Part shown: in pieces, positions 51,658 to 60,400 of the stretch
How positions within the stretch are numbered: position 1 is the stretch's first letter
Layout of the letters: each line of letters begins with the position of its first letter
Source: an uncultured Acetatifactor sp.
GTDB lineage: Bacteria; Bacillota; Clostridia; Lachnospirales; Lachnospiraceae
NCBI GenBank assembly: GCA_947595925.1
Contig: CANQEV010000001.1
Span: 62,001 to 126,000, forward strand
Length of the DNA: 64,000 nt
Reading direction: 5' to 3'
Notes under the pieces: generated by a model
What the model was told of the DNA's origin: nothing
Database searches by the model: none
Seen by the model: only the letters and a program-made list of their open reading frames with translations
Made by a program: the position numbers and the translations under genes

Positions 51658-52821
51658 ATGAAAATAACAATAGGTGAAAAAATCAGGGAACTGCGGCTGC
51701 GTGATGCGAGGAGACAAGATGATCTGGCCGCTGCGGTAGGGGTCACCGCTCAGGCTGTTTCGCGTTGGGAGGCCAACGGCAGTTATCCGGATTTGGAACT
51801 CATTCCAAGCATTGCCAATTATTTTGGAGTGTCCATTGATGAGCTGTTTGGCTACCAAAACGACCGTGAGAAAAAGATCGATGCTATTATTCAGAAAATC
51901 GAAGCGTTTCACATAAAGGGACGCGGCGATGACGAATGGGTGGACGAATGTCTGTCTGTTTTAAGGGATGGTCTTGCTGAATTTCCGCAAAACGAGAGGC
52001 TTATGATCACACTTGCCGATACGCTTTCCGAAGCCGGATGGAGAAGGCATCATGAATGGCTGTATTATGATGACGAGGGCTATATCCGGCATGACTATGA
52101 TGCTCACAGGCAAAACCCATACTGGGACGAAGCAGTCAAACTCTGTGAGACATTGGCGGATTCGGCACATGATTTTGATATTGTCACGGAAGCGGTCTCC
52201 CTATTGGTGCTTCTCTATCGAAATATCGGAGAAAATGAAAAAGCGGCCGCTTGTGCTGTTCGGATGCCGGAACTCAGCAAGAGTCGGGAAGTTTTGCTTG
52301 CGGGAGCGGAGGACGGAAAAGAGGAGGCGAAATATATCGGCGAGTTACTGCTTAAAATGGCGGATATCTTTTCTGAGCAGGTGGTATATGGACTGATTGC
52401 CAACAAAAATCATTATACGAGTGATCTGCCAGTTCAAAAAGTGAAGGGCGTCATCGCGCTTTGGGGACTCCTCTGTGAGGATGGAAATTTTGGCGCTTAT
52501 CATGGCAGTCTCATCAAGCTCTATCTGTATTTATCACGGCTGGAATGGGAACGCGGGATGCATGATGAAGCTTTCGTCTCTCTGGATGAGGCGCTCCGTC
52601 ATGCAAGGGCGCTCGAATCGCTCGGCGACGGAAAGGAACACGCTTACACCGCGCCTCTCGTGTCACGCGTGACCTATAAAACAGAGTTATGCAGCGGGAT
52701 CGCGAGGACGCTGCCGGATGATTGGCCGTTCTGGTGCAAACCGGATTATGATCAGGTCGAAAAAGAAATAAAGGAAGATCCCCGTTGGGAAAGATGGGTG
52801 AAGCAATGTCGGGCTGAATGA
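51658..52821 (+). CDS. XRE-family regulator with helical repeat C-domain
   Basis: 387 residues: a Cro/C1-type HTH (residues 1-65) with IGEKIRELRLRDARRQDDLAAAVGVTAQAVSRWEANGSYPDLELIPSIANYFGVSIDELFG, and a long helical domain (about 90-380) that looks like degenerate tetratricopeptide-type repeats (LSVLRDGLAEFPQNERLMITLADTLSEAG, and so on). This architecture is common in Firmicutes regulators that respond to peptides or cell state. No target gene is obvious; the ABC-F gene lies upstream with its own terminator. Confidence 0.85.
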   Translation: MKITIGEKIRELRLRDARRQDDLAAAVGVTAQAVSRWEANGSYPDLELIPSIANYFGVSIDELFGYQNDREKKIDAIIQKIEAFHIKGRGDDEWVDECLSVLRDGLAEFPQNERLMITLADTLSEAGWRRHHEWLYYDDEGYIRHDYDAHRQNPYWDEAVKLCETLADSAHDFDIVTEAVSLLVLLYRNIGENEKAAACAVRMPELSKSREVLLAGAEDGKEEAKYIGELLLKMADIFSEQVVYGLIANKNHYTSDLPVQKVKGVIALWGLLCEDGNFGAYHGSLIKLYLYLSRLEWERGMHDEAFVSLDEALRHARALESLGDGKEHAYTAPLVSRVTYKTELCSGIARTLPDDWPFWCKPDYDQVEKEIKEDPRWERWVKQCRAE

Positions 52822-52882
52822 ATAGTGAAGCCAGCGGTCTTTCATGAGAAGCAAAACCCAAAAAGGTGTAGGAGTTTTCCGA

Positions 52883-52970
52883 AAAAAGCAGGTGGGTACA
52901 CACCGGATCTGCCTGCTGTCCCTCCGGGGGCAGCGGGCAAAAATCCGAGGTGTGGGCACACCTGCTTTTT
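52883..52970 (+). terminator. Large hairpin after the XRE gene
   Basis: AAAAAGCAGGTG at the left pairs with CACCTGCTTTTT-type sequence at the right (52961-52970 and bases before it). The pairing continues inward through ACACC, GGAT and GCCTGCTG/CAGCGGGC to a CTCCGG loop. The whole palindrome is about 88 bases and ends in TTTTT. Confidence 0.65.
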
Positions 52971-53153
52971 CTGCTGTTTCCAAAACTCTGTGAAGGAATG
53001 GCAGGCAGCTTTCTCCGCATGTATATATCGGATCTGCTTGCCGTTCAGCGGAAGGACAACTTGCTGACATGGTTAAAGACATATGCTTTTTCTTGAAGGA
53101 AAACGGATTGTCCTGCCTTAAGAAATTTTTAAGATTTTTTCTCACATTTTTCC
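52971..53153. other. Non-coding stretch with a second related palindromic piece
   Basis: CGGATCTGCTTGCCGTTCAGCGG (about 53029) resembles CGGATCTGCCTGCTGTCC inside the hairpin just upstream. ORFs here are palindrome read-through. The rest is T-rich and leads into the comEA promoter. Confidence 0.45.
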
Positions 53154-53182
53154 TTGTCAATGAAGTTTTTACTGCTTACAAT
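53154..53182 (+). promoter_or_regulatory. Promoter of comEA
   Basis: TTGTCA (53154-53159) and TACAAT (53177-53182) are 17 bases apart, about 85 bases upstream of the chosen start codon. Confidence 0.7.
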
Positions 53183-53266
53183 AGAACTATCAGCGTGATC
53201 CGGGCCCATGAAACAAAAGACCGTTTCATCCATTTGCGGAGTGCAGAGCAGATAAAGGACGGTTGC

Positions 53267-54025
53267 ATGGGAAAGGGAAAAATAAGTGGGTTTTTCAGAC
53301 GGTGTGGGACAGGTTCTGCCGGGAGGGGGATCCTGACTGTACTGTTTGTGTGCGTAATTTCCGGCTTCTGTCTGGCCGGCTGCGGGCCCCAGTGGGAGGC
53401 GGATTTCTTCCTGGAGCAGGAGGAAGGGGAAGGCGGCTCTGGCACGCTTCCGGGGAATGGAACGGCAGCAGTGGGGTCGCAGTCGGACGCTCCCGGGGAG
53501 AGGGATACTGTCGCGTCAGCGGGGCGGGATACCGGCCGGGGTCCGGATATAGGAATGGGAGTCGGTTCAGGCGCTGAAGCAGACTCTTTCAGGGAGGAAC
53601 CGGAGAACGTCATCTATGTGCATGTCTGCGGAGCGGTGAACAGTCCGGGACTGAAAAAACTGCCGGAGGGAAGCCGCGCTTTTGACGCGCTGGAGATGGC
53701 AGAGGGTTTTACGGAGGATGCGGATGCGGACGCGGTAAACCTGGCGGCCCTGCTGACGGACGGCCAGCAGCTCTATTTTCCGGCAGAGGGAGAAAGCGCT
53801 GACCCGGGATCGGGAATGGGCGGGAGCACCGGGAAGGTGAATCTGAACACGGCGAATGTGAAGGAGCTCTGCACCCTGAAGGGGATCGGTGAGAGCCGGG
53901 CAGAGGCCATCTTGAAATACCGTGAGGAAAAAGGCGGATTTTCGAATGTCGAGGAGCTGATGCAGGTGCCCGGGATCAAGGAGAGCATTTTTCAAAAGAT
54001 CTGTGACCAGGTCACAGTAAAATAA
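53267..54025 (+). CDS. comEA: ComEA-like DNA-binding lipoprotein
   Basis: 252 residues: signal peptide with lipobox LAGC (about residue 40), a Gly/Ser-rich linker, a SLBB domain (about 113-170: VIYVHVCGAVNSPGLKKLPEGSRAFDALEMAEGF), then a helix-hairpin-helix domain (about 190-252: KVNLNTANVKELCTLKGIGESRAEAILKYREEKGGF). ComEA binds incoming double-stranded DNA outside the membrane during transformation. The start at 53267 has AAAGGA seven bases upstream and gives a correct signal peptide; the track start adds 66 unlikely residues. comEC lies 3.5 kb downstream on the same strand. Confidence 0.88.
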   Translation: MGKGKISGFFRRCGTGSAGRGILTVLFVCVISGFCLAGCGPQWEADFFLEQEEGEGGSGTLPGNGTAAVGSQSDAPGERDTVASAGRDTGRGPDIGMGVGSGAEADSFREEPENVIYVHVCGAVNSPGLKKLPEGSRAFDALEMAEGFTEDADADAVNLAALLTDGQQLYFPAEGESADPGSGMGGSTGKVNLNTANVKELCTLKGIGESRAEAILKYREEKGGFSNVEELMQVPGIKESIFQKICDQVTVK

Positions 54026-54029
54026 GAGA

Positions 54030-54159
54030 AACAGTTCAGCCTGCCGTCAGGTTTCGAAAAGCGGCATCGGCACAGCTCCCTCCGGAACGGAGAGAGCACA
54101 TGACAGCGTAAGAGCGTGAAGGCGCGGCTGCGCAGATGAAAGGCATGATCTGAACTGTT
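54030..54159. repeat. Inverted-repeat element AACAGTTCAG...CTGAACTGTT (copy 2)
   Basis: Arms of ten bases (54030-54039 and 54150-54159) enclose 110 bases rich in smaller hairpins (GGCGCGGCTGCGC, CTCCGGAACGGAG). It lies directly between comEA and the response regulator gene. The outer bases are the same as in the element at 5241-5328, but the interiors differ. Confidence 0.65.
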
Positions 54160-54189
54160 ATGAATAAAGAGGGAGAGAGGATAAAGAGA

Positions 54190-54879
54190 ATGGCGAGAAG
54201 AGTTTTGGTGGTGGATGATGAGAAGCTGATCGTGAAGGGGATCCGGTTCAGTCTGGAACAGGATGGGATGGAAGTGGACTGCGCTTATGACGGCGAGGAA
54301 GCGCTGGAGTATGCGAAAAATCAGTCATACGACATTATTCTATTGGACGTGATGCTGCCAAAGCTCGGAGGGTTTGAAGTATGTCAACAGATTCGGGAGT
54401 TTTCCAATGTGCCGGTGGTGATGCTGACGGCCCGGGGGGAGGATATGGACAAGATCCTGGGGCTGGAGTACGGCGCGGACGACTATATCACGAAACCCTT
54501 TAACATTCTTGAGGTAAAGGCCAGGATCAAGGCGATCATGCGCCGGGTGGAGAGCCGCAAGGCGGAGGAGAGCCACAGCCGGATCATCGAGAGCGGCGAC
54601 ATGCGCCTGGACTGCGAGGGAAGAAGGGCGTATATCGCGGACAAAGAGGTAGGGCTGACCGCCAAGGAGTTTGAAGTGCTGGAGCTTTTGATGACTAACC
54701 CCAATAAGGTCTACAGCCGGGAGAGCCTTCTGAAACTGGTGTGGGGGACGGATTATCCCGGAGACGCCCGCACGGTGGATGTACATATCCGGAGACTTCG
54801 GGAGAAGATCGAGTCCAATCCCAGCGAGCCCCGCTATGTGCACACCAAGTGGGGCGTGGGGTATTATTTCTTAAACTGA
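54190..54879 (+). CDS. OmpR/PhoB-family response regulator
   Basis: 229 residues: receiver domain with VLVVDDEKLIVKGI, phosphoacceptor Asp in IILLDVMLPKLGG and Lys in YITKPFNILEVKARI; then a winged-helix DNA-binding domain (about 130-229) with LTAKEFEVLELLMTNPNKVYSRESLLKLVWG and RTVDVHIRRLREKIE. It resembles WalR/YycF. The ATG at 54190 has AGAGAGG nine bases upstream and gives the usual MARRVLVVDDE start; the track ORF begins at 54160, directly after the inverted-repeat element. It is followed by its kinase and a GerMN lipoprotein. Confidence 0.92.
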   Translation: MARRVLVVDDEKLIVKGIRFSLEQDGMEVDCAYDGEEALEYAKNQSYDIILLDVMLPKLGGFEVCQQIREFSNVPVVMLTARGEDMDKILGLEYGADDYITKPFNILEVKARIKAIMRRVESRKAEESHSRIIESGDMRLDCEGRRAYIADKEVGLTAKEFEVLELLMTNPNKVYSRESLLKLVWGTDYPGDARTVDVHIRRLREKIESNPSEPRYVHTKWGVGYYFLN

Positions 54880-55031
54880 CGGCGCTGCCGCGGCGCCTGG
54901 AGAGGATGTTATGATGCAGGGCGCAGCAGTTGTGGTGCCAGGGATATTGCGGATGTGTGGCAGTCCGAATACAAATGGAATCAACAGATTCATAGAACTT
55001 GAACCTGAAAGGGAGGAGGGGCGTCGAAGCG

Positions 55032-56528
55032 GTGTCTATAAAACTGCCGGAGAATGTGCGAAAGAGAATAAAACAGATCGTTTATGTGCGCAGTTTCCGG
55101 GCCAGGATCTGCCTCTTGATCCTCCTGGTGGGCATCGTTCCCAGCGTGCTTCTGCGCTACGGTATCCTGCAGGCTTATGAGAACCGCGCGGTGGAACAGA
55201 GGTCGGCCACGGTGCAGAACCAGCTGTTAGTCGTGGCAAAGCAGCTTCTCAGCAACAATTATTTCGCGACTTACCACTCCGACGATGTGAGCCTGTCGGC
55301 GTCCAGGCAGGTGATCAATGCGGAGCTGGAGACCATCTCCAATCTGTATGAGGGTCGGGTCATGATCATAGGTCAGGGCTGCAAGGTCCTGAAAGATACT
55401 TACGGCATCAGCGAGGGGAAGACCATGATCTCCGAGGAAGTGATCAAGTGTTTTCTCGGGGAGAATACCTCTCACTACGATGCGGAGAACGGTTACATAG
55501 AGATGACCACCCCGGTGGTGGCCACGGCGGCGGACGGCAGTTCCGCGGTTGTGGGCGTCATGCTGACCAGCGTGTCCAACGCCAGCATCGTGGGAATCCT
55601 GGATGTGCTGAATCAGAAGGCCATCAATCTGGAAGCCATTATGATTATGGTGATCGTGGCGATGGCGCTGTTCCTCTCCGGGGTGCTGACAAAGCCCTTT
55701 AAGAAAGTGACGGAGGAGATTCAGAAGGTAAAGGACGAGACCAGCGAGAAGGCGCTCTCCGTGCCGGATTATGTGGAGACGGCGCATATCGTGGACGCCT
55801 TTAACGAGATCCTGGGGCGGATGAACACGCTGAATGATTCCCGGCAGGAATTTGTGGCGAATGTGTCCCACGAGCTGAAGACCCCCATGACCTCCGTGAA
55901 GGTCCTGGCGGATTCCCTGCTGGCACAGGAAAACGCCCCGGCGGAGCTGTACCGGGAATTTATGGAGGACATGGTCTCGGAGATCGACAGGGAGAATCGG
56001 ATCATCACGGACCTGCTGGCTCTGGTGAGGATGGAGAACAAGACCCAGGAGCTGAATATCGTCTCGCTGAATATCAACGATCTTGCGGAACTCACGCTGA
56101 AGCGTCTGCGCCCCATCGCCCGGAAAAAGGATGTGGAAGTGGTCCTGGAGAGCATGCGGCCCGTGACAGCGGAAGTGGACGAGGTGAAGATGACCCTGAT
56201 CATGGCCAATCTGGTGGAGAATGCCATAAAATACAACCGGGAACACGGCTGGGTGAAGGTGATCCTGGATGCGGACCATCAGTTTTTTACTTTTCAGGTG
56301 GACGACAGCGGCATTGGGATCCCGGAGGAATCCCTGCCCCATATTTTTGAGAGGTTTTATCGGGCGGACAAGTCCCACTCCCGGGAGATGGGGGGGACCG
56401 GCCTGGGCCTGGCGATCACGAAGCGGGCGGTGCTGATGCACAAGGGCTCTATCACGGTGACCAGCACCGAGGGCGAGGGCAGCAGTTTTACGGTGAAAAT
56501 ACCGCTGAATTACATTGCGGATACCTGA
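55032..56528 (+). CDS. Membrane sensor histidine kinase (WalK/PhoR-like)
   Basis: About 498 residues: TM1 (about 22-42), an extracellular sensor domain (~160 residues), TM2 (about 202-222), HAMP, HisKA with the phosphorylated His in VSHELKTPMTS (about residue 282), and HATPase_c with NLVENAIKYN, DSGIGIPEE and GTGLGLAI. The start is taken as GTG 55032 with the GGGAGGAGGGG RBS about ten bases upstream; the TTG at 54999 in the track lacks one. It pairs with the regulator before it, and the downstream lipoprotein may tune it. Confidence 0.9.
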   Translation: MSIKLPENVRKRIKQIVYVRSFRARICLLILLVGIVPSVLLRYGILQAYENRAVEQRSATVQNQLLVVAKQLLSNNYFATYHSDDVSLSASRQVINAELETISNLYEGRVMIIGQGCKVLKDTYGISEGKTMISEEVIKCFLGENTSHYDAENGYIEMTTPVVATAADGSSAVVGVMLTSVSNASIVGILDVLNQKAINLEAIMIMVIVAMALFLSGVLTKPFKKVTEEIQKVKDETSEKALSVPDYVETAHIVDAFNEILGRMNTLNDSRQEFVANVSHELKTPMTSVKVLADSLLAQENAPAELYREFMEDMVSEIDRENRIITDLLALVRMENKTQELNIVSLNINDLAELTLKRLRPIARKKDVEVVLESMRPVTAEVDEVKMTLIMANLVENAIKYNREHGWVKVILDADHQFFTFQVDDSGIGIPEESLPHIFERFYRADKSHSREMGGTGLGLAITKRAVLMHKGSITVTSTEGEGSSFTVKIPLNYIADT

Positions 56529-56542
56529 CGGGGTGAGGAAGG

Positions 56543-57493
56543 ATGAAGGAACGCTCTTTACGAAAAAACAGAATAGCGGCGGTCTGGATTTCCCTGCTTT
56601 TGTGTCTGGCGTTTCTGATGGGGCTCTCCGCCTGCGGGGAGGAAGAGCCGCCGAAGGAGAACATGGTCCAGGTGTATTATCTCTCAAATGCGGAGACCAA
56701 GATAGAAGGCCACGAGATGGAGAGGCCCACGGGTCCTGCGGAGGAGCAGATCAGAAAGCTTCTGGCGTATCTTTCCGCAAATCCGGAAAAACTCACTTAT
56801 AAAGCGCCGTTGACCATGGGATTTTCCGTGCAGAACATGGAGTATTTTGAGGGGCAGCTTTTGCTGAATATGAGCGAGACCTATCGGGATCTGAAACCCA
56901 CTACCGAGGTGCTGGTGAGGGCGGCGCTGGTCCGCACCCTGACCCAGATCAGCGGAGTGGACCGGGTCCAGATCACCGTGGAGGGAAAGCAGCTCTTTGA
57001 CAGCGCCGGAGAGGCGGTGGGCTGGATGAACGCGGATCAGTTCATCCAGAACGACGGCAGTGAGATCAATACCTATGAGCAGGTCCGCGTAAAGCTTTAC
57101 TTTGCGAATGAGACGGGGGATAAGCTGATCGCGGCCTACCGGGAAAAGTTTTATTCCACAAATACGCCGCTGGAGCGCTTTGTGGTGGAGGAACTGATCA
57201 AGGGACCCAGCGGAAAGGTGGAAGGAATCTATCCGTCCGTCAACCCGAGCACGAAGATTCTCAGCGTCATGACAAAGGACGGGATCTGCTATGTCAATCT
57301 GGATTCCAGTTTCCTCACCGTCGTAAACAATGTATCCAGCGAGCTGTCGATCTATGCCATTGTCAACTCTCTGGCAGAGCTGAGCAATATCAACAAAGTG
57401 CAGATCCTGGTGGACGGCGAGGCCCCGGCAAATTTCGGGGACGCGGTCTTTGAGAGAAACATGGATTGTGTGACTGTGCTGGAGGGAACTTAA
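56543..57493 (+). CDS. GerMN-domain lipoprotein, probable kinase accessory
   Basis: 316 residues: signal peptide with lipobox LSAC (about residue 31) and two GerMN-type domains. The first is about residues 42-175 (VQVYYLSNAETKIEGHEM..., LLLNMSETYRDL), the second about 183-310 (VRVKLYFANETGDKL..., CYVNLDSSFLT, VNSLAELSNINKVQILVDGE). GerMN proteins occur with sporulation and with MtrAB/LpqB-type sensor systems. The position right behind a kinase suggests that it modulates the sensor. It starts 15 bases after the kinase stop. Confidence 0.85.
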   Translation: MKERSLRKNRIAAVWISLLLCLAFLMGLSACGEEEPPKENMVQVYYLSNAETKIEGHEMERPTGPAEEQIRKLLAYLSANPEKLTYKAPLTMGFSVQNMEYFEGQLLLNMSETYRDLKPTTEVLVRAALVRTLTQISGVDRVQITVEGKQLFDSAGEAVGWMNADQFIQNDGSEINTYEQVRVKLYFANETGDKLIAAYREKFYSTNTPLERFVVEELIKGPSGKVEGIYPSVNPSTKILSVMTKDGICYVNLDSSFLTVVNNVSSELSIYAIVNSLAELSNINKVQILVDGEAPANFGDAVFERNMDCVTVLEGT

Positions 57494-57522
57494 TCATATT
57501 TTTATGACAGAGGAGGAAAGGC

Positions 57523-60267
57523 ATGAGGAGACCCCTGTTTTGGGCCTGTCTGTTCCTGGTTATAACGGCGGCCATCCGCTTTCTGCTGACCGGCGGCTTC
57601 GCTCCCGGAGGGGGCGCGGAGGGGCCGCCGGAATGGGGGCAGGAGGTCGTTTTAGCCGGAAAGGTCTGCGGCCGGGAGACCGGGAACCAAAAGAATGTTT
57701 TTATACTTGAGATCGATATTCTAAAATCAAATCAGTTTGCTGCAGCGTCGCAGCAGATCACCAACTATCTGGAAAATATAGAAGCGACAAAACTCCGGTG
57801 TGAAATGGCGGGGGCTGGCGGAGCTATGCCTGAGATAGGCAGCCGTGTATCTGTCAGAGGAAAATTCTCAGCTTATGAGGGAGCGTCCAATCCGGGAGAA
57901 TTTGACTTTGCGGAATACTATCGCGCCAACGGCGTGGGCGGTCGGCTGAGAGATACTGTCATTCTGGAAAAAAGCGCCGGATACAGCAGGCTGGGAGAAG
58001 GACTTTTCCGCCTGCGGGAATTCCTCGGGAAGAGGCTGGACCGGGCGTTCCCGGAGAAAGAGGCGGGGGTGATGAAGACCATGCTTCTTGGGGATCGGTC
58101 CGGCCTGGATCCGGAGCTGAAGGAATTGTATCAGGAGGGCGGGATCATACATATCTTGAGCATCTCGGGGCTGCACATTACCCTGCTGGGGATGGGCGTC
58201 TATCGTCTGCTCAGAAAGCTGGGGGCTCCGAACGGTGCTTCCGCCCTGACCGGCGGCCTGTTTCTGCTCTTTTACGGCGTGATGACCGGGATGAGCGTCT
58301 CCGCCTGCCGTGCCATCGGCATGTTCCTGCTGCGGATGCTGAGCCTGTCCCTGGGGAGGACTTATGATATGTTGACGGCCCTTGGGGTGATGGGGGCGGG
58401 GATGCTCTGCCTGTGCCCGGCCTATCTGCTGCACTCTGGATTCTGGCTTTCCTTCGGTTCGCTGTTCGGGGCGGGCTGCGTGCTGCCCGTTTTGGAGGAA
58501 CTGGCGGCGGGGGCTCCGGCGGAGTCTGAAAGCCGGGGCCTTCTGTCGCTGATACAAAAAGCGGAGAAAGGCCTGCAGCTGCAAAGCGGGGGCCGGAGGA
58601 AAGGAAGGGCCAAACTTTTGAGGAAGGTAGGGCTGGCTTTTTTACAAAAGATAGGTGGTTTCATAGGGGGATTGGCGGGCGGTCTCCGGGGCGGGGCGGC
58701 GATTCTGCTGGCGACGCTTCCCCTGCAGCTGCGCTTTTATTTCGAAGTCCCCGTGTTTTCCATGGCGGTCAATCTGCTGGTGCTGCCCTGTATGGGGGCG
58801 GTGGTGGGATGCGGTTTTTTGGCAATGCTGCTGCCGGGCTTTACGGTTTTTGGCGCTGTGGATGTCCTGGCGCTGAGAGGGTTTGAGGGGCTCTGCGCCC
58901 TGACGGGGGGACTGCCCTTCCACACCTGGAATCCCGGCTGCCCGGCGCTCTGGCAGATGGGGCTCTATTACCTATGCCTTGCCGGGGCTTTGCTTTTGCT
59001 GCAGGACAGAAAGCGGCGGGCGGAAATCACGGAGCGGGGGATCCCGGCAGGATATCGGTTGGCGGGGACAAAGAGTACGGCGGTATTTGTTGTAGGGAGA
59101 CATACAGCAAACCGACGCCTACCTCTAAAAGATAAGTTGTCGGGGCACCGTGGAGTGATGAAAAGACTGTCGGGAACAACAATGGGGTGCGGAGATATCT
59201 CTGAAGAAATATCGGGAAAAGCGCCGACGGGCCGTGAAAATCAAGGATGGCTGCGGGGAGAGGGGCAGGAAAGCAGCGGATTTCAGGGAGGGCTGCGGGG
59301 AGAGAGTCCGGGATGCAGCAGGACACAGGGAGGACTGCGGGAAGAAAAACCGGAGTTTTGTGAGATAAGATGGTGGGAGAAATGCGCTGCGTTTGCGGTC
59401 AAGTGGCTGGTGGTCTTTCTCCCTGTCGCGCTGTTTGCGCTGCCCGTTCACCGGACGGCGGGGATCCTGTTTCTTGACGTGGGCCAGGGGGACGGCATCT
59501 GCCTGCGCGCGGAGAGCGGGGAGACCTGGCTTTACGACTGCGGCAGCTCCAGCAAGAAGCTGGTGGGGGAAAATATCCTGATCCCTTACTTAAAACACGA
59601 GGGGATCCGGCGGATCAGCGGGGTGATCCTCTCCCACGGCGACAAGGATCATGTCAGCGGTCTTCTGGAACTGTTCGCCCTGTCGGAAAAGGAGGGGATC
59701 CGGATCGACAGGGTGATCCTGCCCGCGCTGGCGGAGAACGGGGAAGAAGCGTTTTCCGAGATCCTGGACTATGAGAGCGAGAGGCTGTTTGATGTGATCC
59801 GGGTGAAGGCCGGGGACCGTTTCGGGGGGAAAGCGCTGTCCTTCGCCGTCCTGAACCCGGAGGGCGGGGAGAGGGAGAGCGACAACGCTTCCTCCCTCTG
59901 TCTCCTGGCACGGTTCCGGGAGCGGAAAACAAGCGCTGACATCCTGCTCACCGGGGATGTGGAAGGGCCGGGGGAGGAGGTTTTATTGGCGGAACTGGAA
60001 AAACTGGGCACAGGGAACGTGGATGTGTTAAAATGCGCCCATCACGGCTCAAAGAACGCCACTTCCCAGGCGTTTCTGGAGGCGGTGGACGCCCGGATCG
60101 CCGTGATCTCCTGCGGGAAAGACAACAGCTACGGGCATCCCCATCCGGAACTCCTGGAAAGGCTGGAGGGGGACGGCGCTGCGCTCTTCCGGACGGATCT
60201 AAGCGGAGCGGTGAGCATTGAGTTCTTAAATAACGGGTGCAGGGTGCGGACATTCCGGGGGAACTGA
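57523..60267 (+). CDS. comEC: ComEC/Rec2 DNA uptake channel
   Basis: 914 residues: N-terminal OB-like region, the competence membrane domain (about 180-500: LLGDRSGLDPELKELYQEGGIIHILSISGLHITLLGMGVYRLL and many helices), and a C-terminal metallo-beta-lactamase domain (about 645-914) with ILFLDVGQGDG, SHGDKDHVSGLLELF and KCAHHGSKNATSQAFL. It forms the channel that takes one DNA strand across the membrane, and the MBL domain is thought to degrade the other strand. A ~125-residue Gly/Arg/Glu-rich insert (about 500-625) with repeated short motifs lies just before the last membrane helix. It is probably co-transcribed with the GerMN gene 30 bases upstream. Confidence 0.9.
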   Translation: MRRPLFWACLFLVITAAIRFLLTGGFAPGGGAEGPPEWGQEVVLAGKVCGRETGNQKNVFILEIDILKSNQFAAASQQITNYLENIEATKLRCEMAGAGGAMPEIGSRVSVRGKFSAYEGASNPGEFDFAEYYRANGVGGRLRDTVILEKSAGYSRLGEGLFRLREFLGKRLDRAFPEKEAGVMKTMLLGDRSGLDPELKELYQEGGIIHILSISGLHITLLGMGVYRLLRKLGAPNGASALTGGLFLLFYGVMTGMSVSACRAIGMFLLRMLSLSLGRTYDMLTALGVMGAGMLCLCPAYLLHSGFWLSFGSLFGAGCVLPVLEELAAGAPAESESRGLLSLIQKAEKGLQLQSGGRRKGRAKLLRKVGLAFLQKIGGFIGGLAGGLRGGAAILLATLPLQLRFYFEVPVFSMAVNLLVLPCMGAVVGCGFLAMLLPGFTVFGAVDVLALRGFEGLCALTGGLPFHTWNPGCPALWQMGLYYLCLAGALLLLQDRKRRAEITERGIPAGYRLAGTKSTAVFVVGRHTANRRLPLKDKLSGHRGVMKRLSGTTMGCGDISEEISGKAPTGRENQGWLRGEGQESSGFQGGLRGESPGCSRTQGGLREEKPEFCEIRWWEKCAAFAVKWLVVFLPVALFALPVHRTAGILFLDVGQGDGICLRAESGETWLYDCGSSSKKLVGENILIPYLKHEGIRRISGVILSHGDKDHVSGLLELFALSEKEGIRIDRVILPALAENGEEAFSEILDYESERLFDVIRVKAGDRFGGKALSFAVLNPEGGERESDNASSLCLLARFRERKTSADILLTGDVEGPGEEVLLAELEKLGTGNVDVLKCAHHGSKNATSQAFLEAVDARIAVISCGKDNSYGHPHPELLERLEGDGAALFRTDLSGAVSIEFLNNGCRVRTFRGN

Positions 60268-60291
60268 ATGAAATGGAAAGCTAGAATAATG

Positions 60292-60366
60292 TGATAAACA
60301 AACACGCCTGATTAGTGATAGATTTCTTCACATCTGGGTGGTATAATGTTAAATGTCGAGTGGGCG
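60292..60366 (+). repeat. Promoter cassette repeat, copy 1
   Basis: A 75-base segment from TGATAAACAAACACGCC to GTCGAGTGGGCG, including TATAAT (60342-60347). A close copy with a 4-base deletion lies at 62145-62215. Each copy ends shortly before a different gene's RBS. The -35 region is poor (TAGATT at 17 bases). Confidence 0.75.
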
Positions 60367-60400
60367 TTCGACAAATCGACGTTTGTAAGGAGGGATTCCT

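Noticed and set aside
55227-56687. 486-aa minus-strand ORF opposite the sensor kinase
   Set aside because: Antisense shadow; the kinase H, N and G boxes on the plus strand are complete.
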